Of a stretch of DNA of 21,562 bases, positions 15,627-21,562 are shown one piece after another. A model generated the notes under the pieces. It saw only the letters and a list, made by a program, of their open reading frames with translations. It was not told the DNA's origin and did no database searches. This stretch comes from a virus, in IMG/VR virus record IMGVR_UViG_3300037585_002020, positions 1-21,562 of that record. One strand, written 5' to 3'. Positions within the stretch are counted from its first letter, which is position 1, and every line of letters starts with the position of its first letter. A program made the translations under genes and the position numbers.

Positions 15627-15633
15627 ATCTTTA
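15626..15633 (+). promoter_or_regulatory. -7-like box TATCTTTA after terminator
   Basis: TATCTTTA differs from the consensus TAnnTTTG at the last base. It sits directly on the T tract of the capsid terminator and 17 bases before the ATG at 15651. Two further terminators downstream are followed by perfect TATCTTTG boxes in the same arrangement, which raises confidence in this weaker one. Confidence 0.45.
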
Positions 15634-15650
15634 ACTCAAATCTAATTCTT

Positions 15651-16394
15651 ATGAAGAACAAAGCCGTTCTAAAAAACAAGTCGTATAAGTTAACTAACGG
15701 TGCGACCCCCCTATCTGCTTATATCAATGCAGGAGGAAACCCTCGTAACCCTATGCTACATTTCGATAAAGCTAAAGGAGAAAATCGAGAAATTCGTTAT
15801 GCCGCTAATCAACGTTCTATTTTTGTCGATGAACAAGATGGACACGTAGTTGTAGAGCCTATAGTATTTATTGATGGTATGCTTACAGTACCCGCTACTA
15901 ACCCTGCTTTACAAAAGCTTTTAAGCCTACACCCTTTAAATGGTAAGCGCTTTGAAGAGATTAACGTTGAACGCGATGCGGCGAAGCAGGTTGAAACTTT
16001 AAACGCAGAGGTAGACGCTCTTATTGAGTGCCGAAGTTTAAGTCTAGAACAAGCAGAGAATGTAGCTCGTGTAATGTATGGAGCTAATCCTGATAAATTA
16101 ACTACAGCGGAGTTACGCCGTGACCTTTTAATCCATGCTAAAAGAGACCCAAAAAGGTTTTTGGAAATTACAAGTGACCCTGAGCTTAAGCTTCAGTCTA
16201 CTATCCAAAATTTCTTTGCCAAATCTCTTTTAACTCACCGACGTAATAAATCTGAGGTGTGGTTTAATACTGCTCAAAACAAAAAAAGAATGCTTACCAT
16301 TCCTTTCGGACAAGAGTCTTTAGCTACATGTGAGGCATACTTTCTTACCGATGACGGTGTAGAAGCTTTAAAAATGTTGGAAACGTACCTATAA
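15651..16394 (+). CDS. Conserved structural-module protein downstream of capsid
   Basis: A 247-residue protein with a basic N-terminus (M-K-N-K-A-V-L-K-N-K-S-Y-K-L), a segment R-E-I-R-Y-A-A-N-Q-R-S-I-F-V-D-E-Q-D-G (about 47-65), then L-S-L-H-P-L-N-G-K-R-F (about 90-100). A helical region carrying T-A-E-L-R-R-D-L-L-I-H-A-K-R (about 153-166) follows. I recall relatives of this protein after the capsid gene in large aquatic and crAss-like phages (a position like crAss gene 75), without a firm function. The combination of capsid-adjacent location and basic helices suggests a head or internal virion protein, possibly DNA-contacting. It lies between two terminators, so it forms a single-gene transcription unit. 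No enzyme motif or membrane segment is seen. Confidence 0.65.
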   Translation: MKNKAVLKNKSYKLTNGATPLSAYINAGGNPRNPMLHFDKAKGENREIRYAANQRSIFVDEQDGHVVVEPIVFIDGMLTVPATNPALQKLLSLHPLNGKRFEEINVERDAAKQVETLNAEVDALIECRSLSLEQAENVARVMYGANPDKLTTAELRRDLLIHAKRDPKRFLEITSDPELKLQSTIQNFFAKSLLTHRRNKSEVWFNTAQNKKRMLTIPFGQESLATCEAYFLTDDGVEALKMLETYL

Positions 16395-16407
16395 AGACTT
16401 ATCTTTA
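16377..16407 (+). promoter_or_regulatory. Possible promoter for a short RNA
   Basis: TTG at 16377-16379 and TATCTTTA at 16400-16407 are separated by 20 bases, a near-consensus Bacteroidota promoter straddling the end of the preceding gene. No gene lies between it and the terminator at 16438-16463, so any transcript would be about 50 bases long. Weak evidence. Confidence 0.25.
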
Positions 16408-16437
16408 CAGTGTTATTTTTTCATTCTGTTTTTAGAG

Positions 16438-16463
16438 GGGACGCAAATTGCGTCCCTTTTTTT
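16438..16463 (+). terminator. Intrinsic terminator
   Basis: GGGACGC (16438-16444), loop AAATT, GCGTCCC (16450-16456), then seven T bases. A compact 7-bp GC-rich hairpin with a perfect T tract. Confidence 0.88.
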
Positions 16464-16476
16464 ATACGTATCTTTG
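16448..16476 (+). promoter_or_regulatory. Bacteroidota promoter with both elements
   Basis: TTG (16448-16450) and TATCTTTG (16469-16476) are separated by 18 bases, matching the TTG-N(17-19)-TAnnTTTG consensus. The TTG lies in the loop and the first base of the right arm of the terminator hairpin, so the two signals share DNA. The -7 box is 29 bases before the ATG at 16506. This is the most complete promoter in the window. Confidence 0.75.
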
Positions 16477-16505
16477 GTCTTTATTAATCATCTAATTTTT
16501 TAACG

Positions 16506-16796
16506 ATGGAAAAATATTTAAAGATATCTACATCTTCAAGACCTGCAGCTAATCCTTATCAGTTAGTGTCTTGTTCAAATGTAGCTCATGTATATTCTGC
16601 AAGTGCAGCAGCCACTTCAACTAGAATAGATTACACGGATGGAACTACCGCCACAGTAACTCATGCTGCAGCAGTAGGATTTAATGTAAGAGATGCGTTA
16701 TCTGACGCTATTATAGCTGCAAGAAAATCTTCGTGGACTAACGTAGAGTATTTAGTAACGGTGCCTAAAGTGGTATCAGGAATAACCTTAGCATAA
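16506..16796 (+). CDS. Small protein, paralogue of next gene
   Basis: A 96-residue, Ala/Thr/Ser-rich protein beginning M-E-K-Y-L-K-I. It contains T-D-G-T-T-A-T-V-T-H-A (about 45-55) and K-S-S-W-T-N-V-E near residues 77-84. The following gene has the same plan (M-E-K-F-I-K-L; A-I-A-T-L-T-H; K-S-W-T-N-N-E), so the two are tandem paralogues. Beta strands predominate, with one amphipathic helix. There is no signal peptide or membrane span. Lying just after the capsid region with its own strong promoter and terminator, the pair could encode abundant head decoration or minor virion proteins, but the function is unknown. Its TAA overlaps the next ATG by one base. Confidence 0.65.
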   Translation: MEKYLKISTSSRPAANPYQLVSCSNVAHVYSASAAATSTRIDYTDGTTATVTHAAAVGFNVRDALSDAIIAARKSSWTNVEYLVTVPKVVSGITLA

Positions 16797-17068
16797 TGGA
16801 AAAATTTATTAAACTAGCCGTTACAGGCGCAGGAACAGAAACATTAAGTTTATCTAATGTAAAAATGATTATTGGGGATGGAACTACAAGTACCGTGGTT
16901 TATTATCTTGGTGGAGCAATCGCCACTTTAACTCACCTTTCTGATACTACTTATACAGTAGAGAACCAATTACAAAACATTATGACTTCTTTATATAAAA
17001 AGTCATGGACTAATAATGAGGACTCTATCACCCCCGTTATGGCAATAAGTGCCCTAGTGGTAACATAG
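16796..17068 (+). CDS. Small protein, paralogue of previous gene
   Basis: A 90-residue protein, M-E-K-F-I-K-L-A-V-T-G, with V-V-Y-Y-L-G-G-A-I-A-T-L-T-H (about 35-48) and K-K-S-W-T-N-N-E-D-S (about 69-78). It aligns along its whole length with the preceding 96-residue protein by pattern, though clearly diverged. It overlaps that gene's stop by one base (TAATG) and is followed by a terminator 26 bases after its own stop. The pair forms a two-gene transcription unit. Function unknown; a decoration protein or a heteromeric virion component is plausible from the context but not shown. Confidence 0.65.
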   Translation: MEKFIKLAVTGAGTETLSLSNVKMIIGDGTTSTVVYYLGGAIATLTHLSDTTYTVENQLQNIMTSLYKKSWTNNEDSITPVMAISALVVT

Positions 17069-17093
17069 CATTAATCCATAATATATATTAGAA

Positions 17094-17122
17094 AGGGCCG
17101 CTATTAGTGGCTCTTTTTTTTT
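17094..17122 (+). terminator. Intrinsic terminator
   Basis: AGGGCCGC (17094-17101) pairs with GTGGCTCT (17107-17114) over a TATTA loop, including two G-T wobble pairs, and is followed by a run of eight T bases after the stem. Somewhat weaker stem than the two upstream terminators but a longer T tract. Confidence 0.8.
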
Positions 17123-17125
17123 GTC

Positions 17126-17133
17126 TATCTTTG
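17126..17133 (+). promoter_or_regulatory. Bacteroidota-type -7 box TATCTTTG
   Basis: TATCTTTG lies 3 bases after the terminator T tract and 15 bases before the ATG at 17149. No TTG is found at the expected -33 spacing (TTA is closest). Between box and start is AGGAAAGG, one of the few Shine-Dalgarno-like stretches in the window, about 7 bases from the ATG. The box implies a very short mRNA leader. Confidence 0.6.
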
Positions 17134-17148
17134 AGGAAAGGTTTACTC

Positions 17149-17898
17149 ATGATAAATTCCGTTAGAAATACAGTGTTGTCCGTACTCAATAAGAACAATT
17201 ATGGGTACATCTCTCCTTCCGACTTTAACCTCTTTGCTAAACAAGCACAGATTACAATCTTTGAGAACTACTTCTCAGACTATAATAACGCCTTAAATAA
17301 AGAGAATGTACGTAAGTCAGGCACAGAGTATGCTAATGCCTCTAAGAGCCTCTCAGAGTCTATAAACATCTTCTCGGTTACACGAGACCTTCCTATTCCT
17401 ACTCCCGGAACTAATATTTTTACTCTACCTTCATTAACTGCTACAGATGATGACTTTTATCTTTTGAATAAGGTTTTGTTTTATGATGCTTCTACTACTC
17501 CGAGAACTTTGTTAGGAGAAGCTGAAGCGGTAACCCACAGTAAAATTACGATGCTTAACGCTTCACCGTTATTAGCTCCAAGTAATACATACCCTGCGTA
17601 TACTACCGAGGCAGGTCTTCTTACAGCCTATCCTGATACGGTTAATGCTGCTACCGAAGTTTCAGTACAATATATCCGCTATCCTTTTGACCCAAATTGG
17701 ACATATTCTGTAGTGACAGGAGGAGAGCCTATGTTTGATAACACTCAAGCTGACTTTCAAGACTTTGAGGTTCCTATTGATGATGAACCAAAATTAGTAA
17801 ATTTAATTTTGCAGATGTGCGGTATATCTATTCGCGAATTAGATGTTTATACATATGCACAATCTGAGGAAAATAAAAATCTTCAACAACAAGCCTAA
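17149..17898 (+). CDS. Head-tail connector / ring protein
   Basis: A 249-residue protein starting M-I-N-S-V-R-N-T-V. The same frame is open upstream to GTG 17107, but that start lies inside the terminator hairpin and upstream of the promoter, so ATG 17149 is preferred. The N-terminal helical stretch G-Y-I-S-P-S-D-F-N-L-F-A-K-Q-A-Q (about 19-34) is characteristic, as I recall, of a conserved structural protein next to the tail stabilisation protein in crAss-like phages. The remainder is beta-rich, with D-D-D-F-Y-L-L-N-K-V and Y-I-R-Y-P near the end, and finishes in a Gln-rich tail. It probably forms a ring at the portal exit. The exact ring position is unassigned. The stop overlaps the next start by one base. 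Confidence 0.65.
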   Translation: MINSVRNTVLSVLNKNNYGYISPSDFNLFAKQAQITIFENYFSDYNNALNKENVRKSGTEYANASKSLSESINIFSVTRDLPIPTPGTNIFTLPSLTATDDDFYLLNKVLFYDASTTPRTLLGEAEAVTHSKITMLNASPLLAPSNTYPAYTTEAGLLTAYPDTVNAATEVSVQYIRYPFDPNWTYSVVTGGEPMFDNTQADFQDFEVPIDDEPKLVNLILQMCGISIRELDVYTYAQSEENKNLQQQA

Positions 17899-18821
17899 TG
17901 ACGTATATCACAGATTATGAGTATTATCAAAATTCGGGAGATACTCCTGAAAGAGAAAATTGGGGTTCGTATCAATTTGTTTCTCTTGCTGATATTGTAA
18001 ACAATTTTATGTTGATTTACAGTGGAAACCACTCTCTTGTAAATAACGAAGAAAGATTTAAAGTTCTCTTCCATGCTAAGAGAGCTATTATGGAGCTTAA
18101 TTACGATGCGTTTAAAGAGATTAAAATCCTTGAGCTAAATGTAGGAGACTCTTTGAGGTATATCCTCCCTCAGGACTATGTAAATTGGGTTCGTATCTCC
18201 TTATATGAGAATGGACTTCTCTATCCTTTAAGTGAAAATGTACAAACCAATTGGAGTGGAGCGTATTTGCAAGACAACTCAAGTAATATCTTATTCGACC
18301 AAGATGGTAATGTTCTTAGACCTGAGTTTTCAGATATCTCTTATCAACGTATTACAGGGACTAAGAGAAGTATTTACTTAAATGCTAACAACCCTTACAA
18401 TGGTTCGGAAGGTTGGTTGTGGGAGGGGACTTGGTATTTCGATTATCAAATAGGAGGGAGATTTGGATTAAATACAGAAACTGCTAATGCTAATCCTACT
18501 TTTTCTATAGATAAAAAAGGTGGTGTAATCAATTTTAGTTCTGAGATGAGCGATAGGTTAGCCATCTTAGAGTACGTCTCAGACGGTATGGAGAACGGAA
18601 ATGACGCAAGTGTAACCGTTAATAAGCTGTTCGAAGAGTATGTATATGCATATATTCGTTATTCTATTCTAAACTCTAAGTTAGGTGTTCAAGAGTATAT
18701 TGTATCGCGAGCACGGAAAGAGAAAGGAGCGTTACTTAGAAACGCAAAAATTCGTTTAAGTAATATCCATCCGGGCCGTTTGTTAATGAATATGCGTGGT
18801 AAAGACAAATGGTTAAAGTAA
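17898..18821 (+). CDS. Tail stabilisation / ring protein (P22 gp4-like position)
   Basis: A 307-residue protein containing a block that I recognise as conserved in crAss-like and related podovirus connector proteins: V-L-F-H-A-K-R-A-I-M-E-L-N-Y-D-A-F-K-E-I (about 56-75), then L-P-Q-D-Y-V-N-W-V-R-I-S-L-Y (about 91-104). The C-terminus is helical and basic (S-R-A-R-K-E-K-G-A-L-L and M-R-G-K-D-K-W-L-K). In P22 the corresponding protein gp4 binds under the portal and completes the head-tail joint. Here the gene lies between another ring protein and the large muzzle-like protein, overlapping the former by one base (TAATG). The order and motifs support the role well, but which ring of the stack it forms cannot be told from sequence. 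Confidence 0.7.
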   Translation: MTYITDYEYYQNSGDTPERENWGSYQFVSLADIVNNFMLIYSGNHSLVNNEERFKVLFHAKRAIMELNYDAFKEIKILELNVGDSLRYILPQDYVNWVRISLYENGLLYPLSENVQTNWSGAYLQDNSSNILFDQDGNVLRPEFSDISYQRITGTKRSIYLNANNPYNGSEGWLWEGTWYFDYQIGGRFGLNTETANANPTFSIDKKGGVINFSSEMSDRLAILEYVSDGMENGNDASVTVNKLFEEYVYAYIRYSILNSKLGVQEYIVSRARKEKGALLRNAKIRLSNIHPGRLLMNMRGKDKWLK

Positions 18822-18822
18822 G

Positions 18823-21562
18823 ATGGCAAATACTATAAGGAATTTCATTGCGGGTCGCATGAACAAAACGTTGGACGAGAGACTCGTTCCAAACGGAGAA
18901 TATATTGATGCTTTAAATATCCGTCTTGGTTCTACTGAGGCTTCAGAGATTGGTTCGGTAGAAAACTCTAAGGGGAATGAGAGGCTCACCACTCTTGAGT
19001 ATATAGACGGGACAGTATTAAGTGCTGATGCTACATGCATAGGAGCTTATGCTGATGGAGAGCAAGAGACGATGTATTGGTTTATCCATGATGAGAATTT
19101 TTCTGTAGGAGACACAGGAAAGTTAGACCTTATTGTATCTTATAACACCACAACTCTAACAGTTAATTATCACGTTATAAGTATTGACGATGGTGGAGGT
19201 GTTGATACTACTCTTAATTTCTCTAAATTAAATCTTATTACAGGGATTAATTTAGTAGATAACCTATTATTTTTTACTGACGATTTAAACCAACCTAGGA
19301 GAATAAATGTCAATAAAAACTATGGTAATCCCATAAGTGGAGTGGATACCGATAATTTTTCTGCTGAGGATATTCTTGTTATAAAAGCCCCTCCTATTGC
19401 TGCACCTACTATTTCTCCTATAAATATTGATGGAGAAGAGAATTTTTTAGAAGACCGACTTATCTCTTTTGGATATAGGTATAAATATGAAGACAATGAG
19501 TACTCTGCGATATCACAGTTCTCGGCTCCTTCTTTTATCCCTGAGCAATATCATTTAAGCCATGAGTCTTATCTAAATGAGGGGATGGTAAATTCCATTA
19601 ACTCATGTGTAATAACCTATAACTCCGGAGGTCCTTTAGTAGTTGGTATAGACCTTCTATTTAAAGAGATGACTAGTGATATTATCAAAGTTATCGAGAA
19701 GATAAATAAAGCTGATGATGGGTTGGCTAATAATACAGATTATACATTTTCATTCTCTAACAGTAAGATTTTTACTGTACTTCCTTCTTCTGAGATACTT
19801 CGATTGTATGATAATGTTCCTCTTTTAGCTAAAGCTCAAACTGTTATGGGTAATAGGCTTATGTACGGAAATTATGTAGATGGGTTTAATTTAACAAGAG
19901 GAAATGCTTCTACTCAATTTGACTATACCACAGAGCTTATTAGTGAAGAGGTAGGGTTTCAAGAGCTCTCTTATACCCGCTCGTCTTCTGACTATACTTT
20001 TGGGTCTACTGTTAGTATAGCTAACTCACAGCTAAACCTTGACCTTACCAACGCAGTGGGTCTTTTAAAGACGGGGGCTACTATAACCCTTACCCTTTCT
20101 TTTACTCATTCTCAATTTTCAGGAGCAAGCGGCGTTACCCTTTCTCCTACTGAAGTTACTACAGACAAGCAGTTAAATTTCTTATATACCCTCACTCAGA
20201 ATTATAACTCGGTAACTGAGCTCTTTGCAAGTGTTGACTTCCAAGCTAAAGTCGGTCTTGCAGGAGATATACTCCCTGTATATGATGCTACGGACCCTAC
20301 TTCTTGTAGTGGGTTAACTTTAACTGACCTTTTTAATTGCACTATAACAGATAGCTTACAGGGAGGAGACCCAACTCCTATGTATAAATTTGCGAGTGGG
20401 ATAACTGCTGCAGGAGAACCTGTAACAACCTATAATGTAAACGGAAGTAATGTTATTAGCTTTCAGTTTCCTTCTATGAAGTTTGTCTCTGACGTTTCAT
20501 CTCCTACTATATATATATATGAGTACTATACTGTTAGTGCTATTACTACCACCTTCTCAGCTCTCGGAAGCCCTAAGAGCCTCCATAGCAATCGAGGATA
20601 CGAAATAGGTATGGTGTATATGGATGAGTTCAATCGTGCCACTACAGCTCTAGTAAGTAGAGATAACACTATCCATGTTGGGTGCAGTAAATCTGCTGAT
20701 AAGAATCAAATTAAGGTTACTATACCAACAACACAGTTAGCTCCTGATTTTGCCAAGCGGTATAAATTTGTTATTAAACCTGATGAAACGTCATACAACA
20801 CTGTATATACAAGTATCTTTTTCTATGATAGAGGCACGGCAAGTGACTATTTCTTACTTCAGGGAGAGAATGCGGCTAAAGTAGAAGAAGGGGATAGACT
20901 CATTGTTAAAAGAGATGTTGATGGGCCTTTAAATAGTTGCACATACGTTACTGTTCTTGAGAAAAAAGCGCAAGAAGAAGATTTTATTGAAGTTTTTCAA
21001 TCAGATGGAACAACTCAAATAACGGTTCCTCAGGGGGTGTATATGCAAATTCGAAGTTCTGAGTTTAATAGTTCTTTAACAGATAATGCTGTTCTTGTGT
21101 CTGACCAACCAAATTCTTGTTGGGAAAATGCTAATGCTTTTTCAAAAGGCACAAATTTCTTTTCGGCACGTACCTCCACCGCAGATGGTTCAGGAGTTTA
21201 TCCTATTAATGATATCCCTATAGGGAGTTCTATACGTTTAGAGTTTGAATTTTCTAGAAGGGGGCCCGGAGATGGAGATAAAAGTTGTGAAAGAAGGATA
21301 TATAAATTTGATAAAACATATTACTCTAGTGAAACATATGGTAATATAATTGATTGGTGGAATGGGGATAATATAGGGGAAACTCTTAATGACGGAGACC
21401 AAGAGGTAGGAGGAGATGGAAACCCTATTGAAAATGAATATATAACCCCCACAGCAGACCAAAATACTGCAGGCTATTATTATGGTATTGGCGATTCGGC
21501 CACGGTTGAAACTAACCTTTATAGATGGTATATGGATACCTCTACTAACGAGATACGTTTAG
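18823..21562 (+). CDS. Large tail tube / muzzle-like protein (partial)
   Basis: The frame from ATG 18823 is open to the right edge, giving 913 complete codons; I read it through and found no stop. It starts one base after the preceding stop. The N-terminus (M-A-N-T-I-R-N-F-I-A-G-R-M-N-K, then D-E-R-L-V-P-N-G-E-Y-I-D-A-L-N, G-S-V-E-N-S-K-G-N) matches the P22 gp10-like tail family and the very large proteins that, as I recall, form the distal muzzle of crAss-like tails. Propeller-like beta repeats follow: T-C-I-G-A-Y and M-Y-W-F-I-H, then L-V-D-N-L-L-F-F-T-D-D-L-N-Q-P-R-R-I-N-V. A later stretch, Y-E-I-G-M-V-Y-M-D-E-F-N-R, also looks typical of the family. The residues after ~800 are Gly/Asp/Glu/Asn-rich. 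The end of the gene is outside the window. Confidence 0.85.
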   Translation, partial: MANTIRNFIAGRMNKTLDERLVPNGEYIDALNIRLGSTEASEIGSVENSKGNERLTTLEYIDGTVLSADATCIGAYADGEQETMYWFIHDENFSVGDTGKLDLIVSYNTTTLTVNYHVISIDDGGGVDTTLNFSKLNLITGINLVDNLLFFTDDLNQPRRINVNKNYGNPISGVDTDNFSAEDILVIKAPPIAAPTISPINIDGEENFLEDRLISFGYRYKYEDNEYSAISQFSAPSFIPEQYHLSHESYLNEGMVNSINSCVITYNSGGPLVVGIDLLFKEMTSDIIKVIEKINKADDGLANNTDYTFSFSNSKIFTVLPSSEILRLYDNVPLLAKAQTVMGNRLMYGNYVDGFNLTRGNASTQFDYTTELISEEVGFQELSYTRSSSDYTFGSTVSIANSQLNLDLTNAVGLLKTGATITLTLSFTHSQFSGASGVTLSPTEVTTDKQLNFLYTLTQNYNSVTELFASVDFQAKVGLAGDILPVYDATDPTSCSGLTLTDLFNCTITDSLQGGDPTPMYKFASGITAAGEPVTTYNVNGSNVISFQFPSMKFVSDVSSPTIYIYEYYTVSAITTTFSALGSPKSLHSNRGYEIGMVYMDEFNRATTALVSRDNTIHVGCSKSADKNQIKVTIPTTQLAPDFAKRYKFVIKPDETSYNTVYTSIFFYDRGTASDYFLLQGENAAKVEEGDRLIVKRDVDGPLNSCTYVTVLEKKAQEEDFIEVFQSDGTTQITVPQGVYMQIRSSEFNSSLTDNAVLVSDQPNSCWENANAFSKGTNFFSARTSTADGSGVYPINDIPIGSSIRLEFEFSRRGPGDGDKSCERRIYKFDKTYYSSETYGNIIDWWNGDNIGETLNDGDQEVGGDGNPIENEYITPTADQNTAGYYYGIGDSATVETNLYRWYMDTSTNEIRL

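Noticed and set aside
17107-17148. Upstream GTG start that would lengthen the ring protein by 14 residues.
   Set aside because: It lies within the terminator hairpin and before the TATCTTTG box; the added residues are a translated T tract, and ATG 17149 has a Shine-Dalgarno-like AGGAAAGG.
1-21562. tRNA genes, integrase, transposase or other mobile-element genes.
   Set aside because: No cloverleaf-like intergenic sequence or recombinase motif was noticed; gaps are too short for most of these.

Overview
This window is a stretch of a tailed double-stranded DNA phage genome. Every supported gene is on the + strand, genes are packed with start/stop overlaps of 1 to 26 bases, and no gap exceeds about 125 bases. 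The host is probably a member of the Bacteroidota. Several gene starts are preceded by TAnnTTTG boxes, the Bacteroidota -7 promoter element, most leaders are A/T-rich instead of carrying a strong Shine-Dalgarno, and the DNA is AT-rich. The order large terminase, portal, scaffold-like protein, major capsid, a conserved ~250 aa protein, two head-tail connector proteins, then a very large tail protein, together with the protein lengths, resembles the structural module of crAss-like phages (Crassvirales) or a related podovirus group. That assignment rests on recalled family features, not on a search. The tail-fibre genes look more like those of aquatic phages than gut phages (inference).

Layout. 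1-4859: three tail-fibre or receptor-binding genes in tandem, the first cut by the window edge; genes 1 and 2 share a paralogous C-terminal half, and gene 3 is built of internal repeats. 4859-6376: a lysis cassette with a small helical protein, a membrane-anchored coiled-coil protein, a T7-lysozyme-type amidase, a lipoprotein and a 53-aa holin-like protein, with a palindromic terminator after the lipoprotein. 6416-8308: small virion or assembly genes, including a putative jelly-roll fibre or decoration protein, a probable two-domain GroES-like co-chaperonin and a candidate small terminase subunit. 8349-15575: packaging and head genes (large terminase, portal, scaffold-like, major capsid). 15591-17149: three successive hairpin terminators, each followed by a -7-like box, which split the late genes into separate transcription units. 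17149-21562: connector/ring proteins and the start of a very large tail (muzzle-like, P22 gp10-like) protein that runs off the right edge.

How the genes work together: the amidase, membrane proteins and lipoprotein would act in lysis or at the cell envelope. The small and large terminase candidates and the portal would package DNA into a shell built from the capsid and scaffold-like proteins. The ring and muzzle-like proteins would close the head and form a short tail, and the fibre genes would provide host recognition.

The most striking non-gene signal is the apparent complete absence of GATC in 21.5 kb, maintained by codon choice in all three codon phases. Other points of interest are the strongly biased codon use of the capsid gene, the terminator-promoter relays, the GroES-like gene and the unusual ATPase P-loop of the terminase. 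No tRNA, integrase, transposase, CRISPR array or minus-strand gene was recognised.
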